A stretch of 27,658 nt of DNA from JBDTCO01 sp039923495 (GTDB lineage Bacteria; Myxococcota_A; Polyangia; Palsa-1104): contig JBDTCO010000052.1 in NCBI GenBank assembly GCA_039923495.1, positions 1 to 27,658 of the forward strand. Reading direction: 5' to 3'. This document shows positions 1 through 7,912 of the stretch, one piece after another (the first letter of the stretch is position 1; every line of letters starts with the position of its first letter). The notes under the pieces are model-generated. The model saw nothing but the letters and a program-made list of their open reading frames with translations, did no database searches and was not told the origin of the DNA. A program made the translations under genes and the position numbers.

Positions 1-115
1 CGAGCAGCTCCACGGTCGCCTCGCGCACGGCGAGGCGGCAGCGCTCGGATCGCGGGCGGCCACGCGGGCGACTCTCACCGGGGCGTGCTGGAATCTTTTC
101 AGCTTCGGTCGACAT
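1..115 (-). CDS. TetR-family transcriptional regulator, N-terminus only (runs off window start)
   Basis: Reading leftwards from the ATG at 115, an open frame of 38 codons continues past the window edge. It contains RGRPRSERCRLAVREATVEL, the usual opening of the TetR DNA-binding domain: a basic RGRPR arm followed by the first helix with its A-x-ELL pattern. Members are dimeric repressors with an N-terminal helix-turn-helix and a ligand-binding C-terminal half; the latter lies outside the window, so no ligand can be proposed. A promoter-like pair (TTGAAA, 16 bp, TACTTT) ends 8 nt before the ATG, and one arm of a 9-bp inverted repeat overlaps the -35, which would suit autoregulation. The frame is too short for routine ORF calling but the motif is characteristic. 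Confidence 0.75.
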   Translation of the reverse strand, partial: MSTEAEKIPARPGESRPRGRPRSERCRLAVREATVELL

Positions 116-123
116 CGATATTC

Positions 124-151
124 AAAGTAAACGCCACGTCTCGTTTTTCAA
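124..151 (-). promoter_or_regulatory. Predicted near-leaderless promoter of the TetR gene
   Basis: On the minus strand TTGAAA (146-151) and TACTTT (124-129) are separated by 16 bp, and the -10 ends 8 nt from the ATG at 115. Transcription would then begin at or within a base or two of the start codon. Seen by eye only. Confidence 0.45.
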
Positions 152-204
152 CTCTCTTCGCCAAGTACTGACAGCCGGAAACGCGAACGTGTCGCTGAAA
201 AACG
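142..204. repeat. 9-bp inverted repeat in the TetR upstream region
   Basis: CGTTTTTCA (142-150) and TGAAAAACG (196-204) are perfect reverse complements 45 bp apart. The first arm overlaps the predicted -35 of the TetR gene. The rest of 116-214 holds no gene. It could be a pair of operator half-sites or chance in an AT-richer spacer. Confidence 0.35.
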
Positions 205-214
205 CGCGAATCGT

Positions 215-1489
215 TCACTGCAGCGGAACGGACACCAGATCGACGGGGAGGTTGGAGCCGCCCGCGGAGAAGAGGTCGAGCACCGACGATGTCGCTGTGC
301 CCCAGCGGCCGAGCACCGTCATGCTCGACGTGCTCGCGATGCTGGAGCCATTGCCCGGGAGCAGCGGCACCGTCGCGCTGGAGTCGAGGCCCGGGGGTAC
401 GCGCGCGGCGCCTCCCCAGGCCCCGCCGCGTGGCGAGAGCGCGAACAGGAACGGTCCCCCCGCCACGGCGACGCGGTACCGCACGCCGTAGTTGCCGAGC
501 AGCGCGACGGCCGTGTTGCCATCGACGGCGTCGATGCCGACGAGCTCCGGGTCGGTGTCGCCCGAGCCGAGGCGGAGGTGTCGCATGCCATCGCTCGGCC
601 AGGTTCCATCGTCGGTGTCGGGGACGAGCAGGAAGTCAGCGCCGGGGAACGTGCCGCGCTGGTGTGCACCGTCGTTCGGGAGGAGCGAGAGGCCCGCAGT
701 GGCCTGCGCCGCGTCGGTGCTGGCGTCGACGGTGACGACCGAGAGCTTGAGCGGCCCGTCGATGGAGAAGTCGAGCTGCGCGACCACGAGCTCGCCAGGC
801 GCCGGCCGCAGGGCGTCGAGACCCTGATCCACGACGACGCGCTGGCCGGAGGGTACGGTGAGCATCGAGCCGGTGCTCGACGTGAGCCAGGCGCTCGCCG
901 CCGCGCGTCCCGTGGCGATGTAGGTGGTCGAGGGTCCTGCGACGCCGCGCGCGCCGAAGGTCATCGTGACGTCGCTCTGCCCCGGTGCGAGCGCAACGAG
1001 CGAGAACTTCCGCGTGCCCGAGGCGGCGCCGTTCGTGTGGTAGACGTACACGCGATACCGGCCGGCGTTCACCGACGCTGCGTAGAGCACGCCGCTCGTC
1101 GCGGGGGACTCCGGCTCGTCCGAGAAGATCAGGGTCGGGGCGTCATCGGGGCGGCACACGCGCGTGGGCAAGCACGGCAGCTGGCCCTCTGCGGCGGGCG
1201 CATCGATGGTGTCGCCGCGGGTCGCGGCCAGGCACTCGCTCTTCAGTGTCGACGGCGCGGCGCTCGCGGTCGCGACGCACGTGCGCCTGGTCACCAGCGA
1301 CGATCCTATCGGACAGGGCGAGCCGGCGAGGTCCACGTTCGCGAGATCGACGGTCGCGAGATCGACCGTCGCGAGGTCCTGCGCACCCGCATCGCCTCTC
1401 CTTCCACCGCCATCTCCGCGCGAGACCGTGCCGCCACTGTTGGATGGCGCGCACGCGGAGACGAGGGCGAGCAGCAGCAGGCGTCTCAT
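215..1489 (-). CDS. Secreted lipoprotein of unknown function with Asp-Leu-Ala linker
   Basis: A 424-residue protein beginning MRRLLLLALVSAC, a short signal peptide with lipobox LVSAC and the lipidated Cys at residue 13. After a Gly/Asp-rich low-complexity stretch comes a (T/N)VDLA repeat near residues 38-55, encoded by a 15-bp tandem DNA repeat. The rest (about 60-424) is beta-rich and resembles extracellular domains of myxobacterial lipoproteins, but I recognise no named family. Its ATG overlaps the CstA stop codon as ATGA, so it is probably co-transcribed and translationally coupled with the transporter gene. The physical coupling suggests, but does not show, a shared role. Hypothetical lipoprotein is the safe name. 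Confidence 0.8.
   Translation of the reverse strand: MRRLLLLALVSACAPSNSGGTVSRGDGGGRRGDAGAQDLATVDLATVDLANVDLAGSPCPIGSSLVTRRTCVATASAAPSTLKSECLAATRGDTIDAPAAEGQLPCLPTRVCRPDDAPTLIFSDEPESPATSGVLYAASVNAGRYRVYVYHTNGAASGTRKFSLVALAPGQSDVTMTFGARGVAGPSTTYIATGRAAASAWLTSSTGSMLTVPSGQRVVVDQGLDALRPAPGELVVAQLDFSIDGPLKLSVVTVDASTDAAQATAGLSLLPNDGAHQRGTFPGADFLLVPDTDDGTWPSDGMRHLRLGSGDTDPELVGIDAVDGNTAVALLGNYGVRYRVAVAGGPFLFALSPRGGAWGGAARVPPGLDSSATVPLLPGNGSSIASTSSMTVLGRWGTATSSVLDLFSAGGSNLPVDLVSVPLQ
1326..1379 (-). repeat. 15-bp imperfect tandem repeat encoding the VDLA linker
   Basis: Units GCGAGGTCCACGTTC, GCGAGATCGACGGTC, GCGAGATCGACCGTC and a partial GCGAGGTCC run head to tail on the + strand inside the lipoprotein gene. 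Each full unit encodes five residues of the (T/N)VDLA linker after the lipidation site. The length is a multiple of three, so copy-number change would keep the frame. Confidence 0.8.
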
Positions 1490-3306
1490 GCGACGTGGTC
1501 TAGCCTGTTACGACGGCGCCACGCCAGCTGCAGCTCGAAGAGCACCATCAGCAACGCGACCATCGCGACTGTACACACCGTCGACAGGAGCCATCCCTGG
1601 AACACGAGCTTCGGTACGCCCGAGCGGATGAGCGTCGGGAGGAAATGGCCGGTGATGAGCTGGAAGCCCGCGGTCTCCGTGGCTGCACCAACGAAGACGA
1701 GCGGCCCGAGCGTCAGCCACGTGTAGCGCGCCTTGCCCTGGTTCACGAGCATACCCGTCACGGCGCACAGCGCGATGCACGCGAGCAGCTGGTTCGCGAT
1801 GCCGAGCAGCGGCCAGAGCAACGTGATCTGCCCCGTCCACACGAGGTAGCCCCAGCTCGCGCACACGAGCGCGGTCGAGAACAGCGCGCCCGGCAGCCAG
1901 TCGGTGCGACCGAGGCGCGGGCTCACGTAGCCGAGCTGCTCCTGAACGAGGAAGCGAGCGACGCGCGTGCCGGCGTCCACCGTCGTGAGGATGAACAGCG
2001 CCTCGAACATGATCGCGAAGTGGTACCAGTACGCGACGAGGTGACGCAGGCCGGGCAGGCCGACGAAGATCTGGCTCATGCCGACCGCGAGCGAGACCGC
2101 GCCGCCCGCACGACCGGTGAGGCGCTCGCCGATCTGAGCCGAGAGCTCGGGCAGGTGCTCCATGCTGAGGCCGAGCTGCGCGAACCGGTCGGGCGCGGTG
2201 TTGATGGCGAAGTAGTCGCCCTGCGAGAGCGATGCTGCAGCGACGAGCGCGACGATGCCGACGATCGCCTCGACGAGCATCGCGCCGTACGCGATGGGGC
2301 GCGCGTCGGACTCCTTGTCGAGGAGCTTGCTCGTGGTGCCGGACGCGACGAGGCCATGGAAGCCGGAGATCGCGCCGCACGCGATCGTGATGAAGAGGAA
2401 CGGCCACAGGCTGCCGGGCACCACGGGCCCACCGTGCACGAAGCGCGAGATCGCCGGCACGCGCAGCTCCGGATCGACGACGAGCACGCCGATGATGAGC
2501 GCACCGATGGTGCCTATCTTCATGTACGACGACAGGTAGTCGCGCGGCGTCAGCAGCAGCCAGACGGGCAGCACGCTCGCGAAGAAGCCGTACGCGACGA
2601 TCGCGATGGTCAGCTTGTGCTCCGAGAGCAGGAACGCCGGGCCGAGCGAGGAGCCCGCGATCGCCTTGCCCCCGACGACGGCAGCGAGCAGCGCGACCAC
2701 ACCGAAGATCGTCGGCCCCGTGACGCGGTGGCCGCGACCGCGCATGAAGAGGCCCATCACGAGCGCGATGGGGATCGTGGCGCCGATGGTGAACGTGCCC
2801 CACGCGCTCTCGGCGAGCGCGCTCACGACCACCTTGCCCATGACCGCGATCGCGAGCACGAGGATGAAGAGGATGGCGACAGTGGCGACGATGCCGGCGC
2901 GGCGGCTCAGCTCTATGCGGGCGATGTGCGCGAGCGACTTGCCGTCGTGACGGATGGAGCCCACCAGCACCACGAAGTCGTGCACCGCGCCACCGAGCAC
3001 CACGCCGACGAGGATCCACAGGTAGCCGGGGAGCCAGCCGAACTGCACGGCGAGCGTCGGGCCGACGAGCGGGCCTGCCCCCGTGATCGCGGCGAAGTGG
3101 TGACCAAAGACGACCCAGCGGTTGGTGGGCTGGTAGTTCTGTCCGTCGGCGAGGCGATGCGCGGGCGTGATGCGCGCGTCGTCGAGCGCGAGGACCTTGG
3201 TCGCGATGAACGCCGCGTAGTAGCGGTACGCGATCGCGAAGATGCAGATGGCAGCAACGAGCAGGGAGCGCGCGTGCACGGGGCTACTGCGCCACCCAGC
3301 CACCAT
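1486..3306 (-). CDS. cstA: CstA-family carbon starvation protein / pyruvate transporter
   Basis: A 606-residue polytopic inner-membrane protein. The conserved N-terminal CstA block is clear: a first helix with AIAYRYYAAFI, then TPAHRLADGQNYQPTNRW, VVFGHHFAAITGAGPLVGP and a LPGYLWILVGVVLGGAVHDF segment, followed by many hydrophobic helices. CstA/BtsT proteins import pyruvate (CstA was originally linked to peptide use) during carbon limitation. The length is shorter than E. coli CstA (about 700) and similar to shorter family members. The ATG at 3306 lies inside the upstream dehydrogenase remnant (23-bp overlap); a GTG at 3279, just after that stop codon, is an alternative start. The downstream lipoprotein overlaps by ATGA. 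Family assignment is firm; the substrate is inferred. Confidence 0.93.
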   Translation of the reverse strand: MVAGWRSSPVHARSLLVAAICIFAIAYRYYAAFIATKVLALDDARITPAHRLADGQNYQPTNRWVVFGHHFAAITGAGPLVGPTLAVQFGWLPGYLWILVGVVLGGAVHDFVVLVGSIRHDGKSLAHIARIELSRRAGIVATVAILFILVLAIAVMGKVVVSALAESAWGTFTIGATIPIALVMGLFMRGRGHRVTGPTIFGVVALLAAVVGGKAIAGSSLGPAFLLSEHKLTIAIVAYGFFASVLPVWLLLTPRDYLSSYMKIGTIGALIIGVLVVDPELRVPAISRFVHGGPVVPGSLWPFLFITIACGAISGFHGLVASGTTSKLLDKESDARPIAYGAMLVEAIVGIVALVAAASLSQGDYFAINTAPDRFAQLGLSMEHLPELSAQIGERLTGRAGGAVSLAVGMSQIFVGLPGLRHLVAYWYHFAIMFEALFILTTVDAGTRVARFLVQEQLGYVSPRLGRTDWLPGALFSTALVCASWGYLVWTGQITLLWPLLGIANQLLACIALCAVTGMLVNQGKARYTWLTLGPLVFVGAATETAGFQLITGHFLPTLIRSGVPKLVFQGWLLSTVCTVAMVALLMVLFELQLAWRRRNRLDHVA

Positions 3307-3691
3307 CCACGCTGTACGCCGCGCCGCGGATCTGCTGCGCCGCGTCCGACCACAGAAAGACCGCGAGCGCGCCTAGCTGCTCTGTCGTGACGAACTCCAG
3401 CGATGGCTGCTTCTCGGCGAGGAGGTCGTGCTTGGCCTGCTCGACCGGCTTGCCCTCGTTCGCGGCGCGCGCCTCGATCTGCTGCCGGGCCTGCCGAGGT
3501 CCGCGCCGTGGTGGCCCGACCGTCACCCCGTGCTTGACGGCGAGCGTTGCGCGCAGCGTGCCGATCGCGTCCTCGTCGCCGAAGCCGTTGAGGAGTAGGT
3601 TGGCACCTGCGCCGGCGAGCGCGTCCGCGATGCCGAGGCCAATCCTAGAGGTCGAACCCGTGAGGAGTGCCAGCTTGCCCGCGAGTGACAT
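3284..3691 (-). pseudogene. Remnant of 3-hydroxybutyrate dehydrogenase (SDR family), catalytic core deleted
   Basis: The open frame gives 135 residues, whereas the family has about 260. The N-terminal third matches D-3-hydroxybutyrate dehydrogenase (MSLAGKLALLTGSTSRIGLG, then LLLNGFGDEDAIGTLRATLA). The C-terminal third also matches (EARAANEGKPVEQAKHDLL, EKQPSLEFVTTEQLGALAVF, ending YSVDGGWVAQ). The middle is gone: no NNAG motif, catalytic Ser or YxxxK. At the junction the GPPRRGPRQA stretch is a frameshifted form of HHGADLGRPG, the expected next family motif. This implies an extra G in the CCC/GGG run near 3515-3517 plus a deletion that restored frame. The nucleotide-binding Gly in GSTSGIG is also Arg. 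GGAG at 3697-3700 precedes the ATG. The intact enzyme would interconvert 3-hydroxybutyrate and acetoacetate. An assembly error could mimic the indel but hardly the whole pattern. Confidence 0.8.
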
Positions 3692-3727
3692 CAACGCTCC
3701 ATCGATCCGGAAGTCGGGTCGCGCATC

Positions 3728-4609
3728 ATGACACAGCCCCGCGCAGGCTCCATCCAGTGCGAGTCGCCGCTCGGCGCCCACCGGATGGCGTTCACCGAGT
3801 GGGGCGATCGCGACAACCCGCGCGTCGTCGTGTGCGTGCACGGCGTCTCTCGCCTCGGGCGCGACTTCGATGTGCTGGCGCGTGCACTGTCCGACGAGTT
3901 CCGCGTCGTGTGTCCCGACATCGTCGGCCGTGGCCAGAGCGACTGGCTCGCGAACGTGCCGGACGCGTTCAACCACTACGTCGTGCCCCAGTACGTCGCC
4001 GACTGTGCGCGCCTGATGGAGAGCCTCGGGGTGGCCCAGGTCGACTGGGTCGGCACGAGCATGGGGGGCCTCATCGCGATGGGGCTGTGGTCCCTAGGCA
4101 ACAAGCCGTTCCGCAAGCTCGTGCTCAACGACATCGGTCCCGTCGTGCGCGGCCTGGCGCTGCGACGCATCGCGGGGTACCTCGGAATCTTGCCCCGCTT
4201 CACGTCCCGGGAGGAGGGCGTGGCCTATGTGTCGACCGTCAGCGCGCCGTTCGGTCCCCACTCGCCGGCGCAGTGGCGCGCGCTGTCGGCGCCGCTCGTG
4301 GTCGAGCGTGAGCCCGATGCGAAGGGACGGGCCTTCACGCTCCACTACGACCCTCGCATCGGTGATGCGTTCCGCGTGCTGGCCACCGGCGAGGACATGG
4401 AGCTGTGGCCGTTCTACGACGCGATGGACTGCGAGACGCTCTCCATCCGCGGCGCGCTCTCCGATCTGTTCCCGCGCGAGGTGCACCAGCAGATGGCGGT
4501 GCGCGGCCCACGCGCTCGGCTCGTCGAGCTCGAAGGGGTCGGTCACGCCCCGGCGCTCGTACAGCAGGATCAGGTCACGCTCGTGCGGCGCTTTCTGCTA
4601 GGCGATTGA
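3728..4609 (+). CDS. Alpha/beta hydrolase
   Basis: A 293-residue soluble alpha/beta-hydrolase-fold protein. The oxyanion-side HG lies in VCVHGVSRLG (residues 35-44). The nucleophile elbow is GTSMGG with Ser111, the acid is probably Asp246 in RGALSDLFPR, and the histidine is His273 in EGVGHAP, so the catalytic triad is complete. The DIVGRGQSDW segment is typical of esterase/lipase-like members. It diverges from the dehydrogenase remnant with only 36 bp between starts, so it may once have belonged to hydroxybutyrate or polyester metabolism, but the sequence alone does not define a substrate. I see no convincing promoter box or Shine-Dalgarno right at the ATG. The stop codon overlaps the predicted -35 of the next gene. 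Confidence 0.88.
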   Translation: MTQPRAGSIQCESPLGAHRMAFTEWGDRDNPRVVVCVHGVSRLGRDFDVLARALSDEFRVVCPDIVGRGQSDWLANVPDAFNHYVVPQYVADCARLMESLGVAQVDWVGTSMGGLIAMGLWSLGNKPFRKLVLNDIGPVVRGLALRRIAGYLGILPRFTSREEGVAYVSTVSAPFGPHSPAQWRALSAPLVVEREPDAKGRAFTLHYDPRIGDAFRVLATGEDMELWPFYDAMDCETLSIRGALSDLFPREVHQQMAVRGPRARLVELEGVGHAPALVQQDQVTLVRRFLLGD

Positions 4610-4635
4610 TTGCGGGCGAGGGGATGGCATACGCT
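4606..4635 (+). promoter_or_regulatory. Predicted leaderless promoter of the PEGA gene
   Basis: TTGATT (4606-4611), an 18-bp spacer, TACGCT (4630-4635), then 6 nt to the ATG at 4642. The -35 overlaps the hydrolase stop codon. The string GGCATACGNT next to the start recurs before kup. No Shine-Dalgarno is properly spaced for 4642. Confidence 0.5.
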
Positions 4636-4641
4636 CCCCCG

Positions 4642-6810
4642 ATGCGAAGCCTGCTCGGCCTCACCCTCGTCGCGTGCTTGCTCGGCGCGCTCCCCGCCCA
4701 CGCACAGACGCAACCGCTGCCGCTCGGCCCGGGTACGAAGTATCGCGTGCGCATCGACTCGAGCCCGCAGCAGGCGGCCATCTACGTCGAGGGCAAGCAA
4801 TACGGCATCCAGGGCTACACGCCGTCGGTGCTGCGCCTGCCGAAGGGGTCGTACAAGGTGATCATCGAGCTCCCCGGCTTCAAGCCGATGGAGCGCCAGG
4901 TCGACGTGCGGCGCGCCGGCGGCACGCAGCCGTTCCTCTTCACGCTCGAGCGCGCCGTGCGTCCGGCCGTGCTCGACATCCGCTCGACGAGCGGAGACTC
5001 GGCGTCGGGCGGCCAGCTCTTCGTCGACGGGACGGCCGCGGGTACGGTGCCGGGTCGCGCCGAGCTGCCCGCGGGCAAGCACGTCGTCGAGGTGAAGAAG
5101 CCAGGCTTCAAGGACTTCCGCGACACCATCGACGCGCAGGAAGGCGACACGCGCACGATGATCATCGAGCTCGTCGCCGAGGCGAAGAAGGGCAGCATCC
5201 TCGTCACGGCCGACATCGGCGGCGCGGACGTCTACGTCGATGGCACGCGCCGCGACGCCGCGCCGACCCTCGTCGCGGATCTCGTCGAGGGCGATCACAC
5301 CGTCGAGGTCCGCAAGGATCCGCTGCCGCCGTTCCGCCAGGTCGTGCGGGTGGTCGGCAATGCGCAGCAGAAGGTCGAGGCGCGCTTCTCCGACAAGCTC
5401 GGCGGCACGCTCAGGGTCGTGAGCTCCGTCCCCAATGCCGATGTCGTCCTCGACGGCGAGCTGAAGGGCAAGGTCAACACCGACATCCAGATCACGCGCC
5501 CGGGTCAGCACATCGTCGAGCTGCGCGTGCCGGGGATGGCCGGGCAGTCGCAGGAGATCACCATCGCGCAGGGCGAGTCGCGCGTCATCAAGATGGATCC
5601 GCAGGGTCCCTCCGCGCCGAACCCGAACCTGCCGCCGCCGCTCGACGCGGTCGGTCGTCTGCGCGTCGTCACGCCCGAGCCCGATGCCGAGGTCTTCGTC
5701 GACGGATCTTCCATGGGCATCGGGTCCATGGATCGTCGCGACATCCCGGCGGGGAAGCACTTCGTCGTCGTGCGCAAGCAGGGCTTCGCGGAGTGGAAGC
5801 GCGAGGTCGAGCTGAAGCCGGGCGAGTCGATGTCGCTCACCGCCGATCTCGCATCGTCGGGTACCCTGAAGGTGCTCGCGAACGTGACCGGCGCGGAGGT
5901 CTTCGTCGACGGTCAGGCGGCTGGCACGACGCCCGTCACCGTGCCGAACGTGTCCGCCGGTGATCACCTCGTCGAGGTCCGCGCGCCAGGCTTCCACGAG
6001 GCGCGTCAGCAGCTCCACCTCGGTGGTGGCGAGCAGAAAGTGCTCTCGGCGGATCTGCAGCCGCGCCACGAGGGCCCCAGCCCGCAGGACATGATTCGCC
6101 GCATCCGCGCGAGCTCGTCGTTCTCGGCCGTCACGCTCGATCCGGGCCGCTTCACGTTCGATCTCGGCGTCGGCTTCATCCCGTTCGCAGAGGCGCGCCT
6201 CACCGTCGGCGCGTGGCGCAAGGGCATGTTCGGTATCGACGCTGGCGTCGGCGTCCGCACCGATGGCTACCTCACCGAGGTGGGCGTGCACGCCAAGGCG
6301 CAGCTGCTGCGCGCCGGCCCCGTCGCGATCGGCACGCAGTTCTACCTCGGCGGGGGCGGTGGCCCCGGTGGCCGCAACGACTTCACGTTCGAGTGGGGCC
6401 TGCCCATCTCGCTGCTCTTCGGCGAGATCGTCCGCGTCACCGGCAATCCCTACCTGCAGGTCGCGACCGATCGCCTCTGCCCGACGTCCTCGACGCCGAC
6501 GGTCCACGGCGGCGGTGAGTCCGACATCTGCAGCACCGGCTACGGCGCGCAGCCCGCGGGTCAGACCAACTACGACGCGCGCTGGCACCACGGCACGCGC
6601 GACCGCTTCGTGTCCGCCCGCCTCATGCTACAGGCCGCGATCGAGGTCTCCGTCCACCGCGTGGCCACGGTCTTCTTCATCTTCGAGGGCGCACCAACGG
6701 GAGAGCGCGCCTCGCTGAGCGGTCACGGTGGCTACGGCTACAACGACGGCTTCGCGTGGAAGCACGACCCCCAGCTTTACGGCAGGCTCGGCGTCACCTT
6801 CAAGTTCTAG
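4642..6810 (+). CDS. Six-repeat PEGA-domain protein with C-terminal outer-membrane-like barrel
   Basis: A 722-residue exported protein. The signal peptide is MRSLLGLTLVACLLGALPAHA, cleaved before QTQ. Six PEGA-type repeats follow at about 34-102, 109-178, 184-250, 255-318, 338-403 and 407-472. Each has a [FVY]-[VL]-[DE]-G turn (YVEG, FVDG, YVDG, VLDG, FVDG, FVDG) and most have a G-x-H-x-V-E-[VL]-[RK] strand. A short linker leads to residues about 490-722, rich in alternating strands and ending LYGRLGVTFKF, with the terminal Phe common in outer-membrane barrels. PEGA repeats are small surface or envelope beta modules; cargo or partner is unknown. An in-frame ATG at 4624 is an alternative start, but 4642 places the signal peptide correctly. 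It converges on the next operon with a 20-bp gap. Confidence 0.88.
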   Translation: MRSLLGLTLVACLLGALPAHAQTQPLPLGPGTKYRVRIDSSPQQAAIYVEGKQYGIQGYTPSVLRLPKGSYKVIIELPGFKPMERQVDVRRAGGTQPFLFTLERAVRPAVLDIRSTSGDSASGGQLFVDGTAAGTVPGRAELPAGKHVVEVKKPGFKDFRDTIDAQEGDTRTMIIELVAEAKKGSILVTADIGGADVYVDGTRRDAAPTLVADLVEGDHTVEVRKDPLPPFRQVVRVVGNAQQKVEARFSDKLGGTLRVVSSVPNADVVLDGELKGKVNTDIQITRPGQHIVELRVPGMAGQSQEITIAQGESRVIKMDPQGPSAPNPNLPPPLDAVGRLRVVTPEPDAEVFVDGSSMGIGSMDRRDIPAGKHFVVVRKQGFAEWKREVELKPGESMSLTADLASSGTLKVLANVTGAEVFVDGQAAGTTPVTVPNVSAGDHLVEVRAPGFHEARQQLHLGGGEQKVLSADLQPRHEGPSPQDMIRRIRASSSFSAVTLDPGRFTFDLGVGFIPFAEARLTVGAWRKGMFGIDAGVGVRTDGYLTEVGVHAKAQLLRAGPVAIGTQFYLGGGGGPGGRNDFTFEWGLPISLLFGEIVRVTGNPYLQVATDRLCPTSSTPTVHGGGESDICSTGYGAQPAGQTNYDARWHHGTRDRFVSARLMLQAAIEVSVHRVATVFFIFEGAPTGERASLSGHGGYGYNDGFAWKHDPQLYGRLGVTFKF

Positions 6811-6830
6811 GCGCGTCCGAGAATCGTCGG

Positions 6831-7352
6831 TTAGCGTTCGCGCCGCAGCACGAAGAAGAACGGCTGCTCCATCCCGCGCAGGTCCATGAGGCCGAGCGCG
6901 GTGTCGTCGTCGACCTTGCGGAAGACGTCGCAGATGGGCAGCCGGTCGTAGATCATCGCCGCGGTGCTGACGCCCCGGTGCTCGATCGTGCGGAGCCGGG
7001 CTGCGGGATGACGCGTGCGCGCGAGGCGGCCGACGAGCGCGAACAACGATGGGATCGCGCGCGCGTGCAGCAAGCGTGCGTGGCGGACGACGAGGCTCAT
7101 CGGCACGAGCGCGGGCTGGATCGGCGAGACGGTGTCGCCGAAGCGGAACAGCAGCGGGTGCACGGACTCATCGCTCTCGAAGTGCTTGCCGTACCAGCCC
7201 AGCTCCTCGAGGAGGCCGTCCATCGGGTGGCTCGTGGGCAGGCCCGAGCCCCGCCAGCGTCCGATCATGGATGGCGCAGGCATCGAGGGGAGCGAGTCGA
7301 ACCACGCGAGCGCGCGCTCGGTGGTCGTGCCGCGCTCGAGCTCGTCGATCAA
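6831..7352 (-). CDS. GXWXG / DUF4334 domain protein
   Basis: A 173-residue protein with G31-R-W33-R-G35 near the N-terminus, the hallmark of the GXWXG domain. The C-terminal half, with AMIYDRLPICDVFRKVDDDT and a closing FFFVLRRER strand, resembles DUF4334, the usual partner. The family is soluble, possibly a lipocalin-like small-molecule binder, and has no established function. The start is a TTG at 7352 overlapping the upstream stop codon as TTGA. Upstream codons in this frame run antisense-like through the previous gene and lack family similarity. It is last of four overlapping genes. Confidence 0.82.
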   Translation of the reverse strand: MIDELERGTTTERALAWFDSLPSMPAPSMIGRWRGSGLPTSHPMDGLLEELGWYGKHFESDESVHPLLFRFGDTVSPIQPALVPMSLVVRHARLLHARAIPSLFALVGRLARTRHPAARLRTIEHRGVSTAAMIYDRLPICDVFRKVDDDTALGLMDLRGMEQPFFFVLRRER

Positions 7353-7912
7353 CGAAGCATCCCGGTTCGCGCCTCTTCGGCGTAGCGCGTGAGCTCGATG
7401 TCGCCTCCCGCGGCGACAAGGCCGTCGAGCTGCGCGACCGCGTCGTGCACCCACGCCTGGGTCCCACCGTGCTCGATGAGGTGGCCGAGCCCGTGGATCG
7501 CGGCGCGTCGTGCGGAGCGCGTGCCGTGCGCGATCAGCCGGGCGAGGGCGTCCACGATGTCGCGGGCGCGCAGCGGGACGAGCGGGTGGCGGGCGCGCGC
7601 GAAGAAGAAGTCGAAGGCCATCTCGACCGTCACGGCGCGGGGTGAACCGGCGATCGCCTCCTGCCCGGCGCGCTCGACGAGGCTCGTCGCCCCGAGGAAC
7701 AGCTCGTGCGCGCGGTACACGTCGACGCGACGCGACAGCTCACCGGCGGCGAAGAGCACGTTCCACAGCCCACGTTCGCCGAGCTCGTCGACGCTGGCGT
7801 GGCGTAGCACCGTCGCGATGCGGTCTGCCTCGGCCGGCGTGCCCTCGAGCTCGAGCGGCCCGTCCGCGTTGCACGCGCGATCGAGGAGGACGCGTGCGTC
7901 CGCGGAGAGCAT
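7349..7912 (-). CDS. Conserved-looking helical protein, function unknown
   Basis: A 187-residue, mostly alpha-helical soluble protein with no signal peptide or membrane segment. Regularly spaced helices, such as DIVDALARLI and AAIHGLGHLIEHG, look like HEAT/ARM-type repeats, but I cannot assign a family. The ATG at 7912 shares a base with the PilZ stop codon (TGATG), and its own stop overlaps the TTG of the GXWXG gene. The tight coupling on both sides and strong codon bias support a real gene. An adaptor or scaffold role is only a guess from the helical-repeat look. Confidence 0.75.
   Translation of the reverse strand: MLSADARVLLDRACNADGPLELEGTPAEADRIATVLRHASVDELGERGLWNVLFAAGELSRRVDVYRAHELFLGATSLVERAGQEAIAGSPRAVTVEMAFDFFFARARHPLVPLRARDIVDALARLIAHGTRSARRAAIHGLGHLIEHGGTQAWVHDAVAQLDGLVAAGGDIELTRYAEEARTGMLR

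Noticed and set aside
1645..3390. 581-codon + strand frame across cstA
   Set aside because: Glu/Arg/His-rich shadow; the CstA motifs on the minus strand are unambiguous.
3691..3976. Upstream extension of the dehydrogenase frame to 3976
   Set aside because: The extra 95 codons are antisense to the hydrolase and lack family similarity. The family start MSLAGK with GGAG upstream lies at 3691.
4570..6591. 673-codon frame antisense to the PEGA gene
   Set aside because: Charged low-complexity translation typical of a GC3 shadow. The + strand gene has a signal peptide and six recognisable repeats.
6810..6844. GGCGCG/CGCGCC inverted repeat as a bidirectional terminator between the convergent PEGA and GXWXG genes
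   Set aside because: Only 6 bp with a 23-nt loop, no T-tract, and it lies mostly within coding ends.
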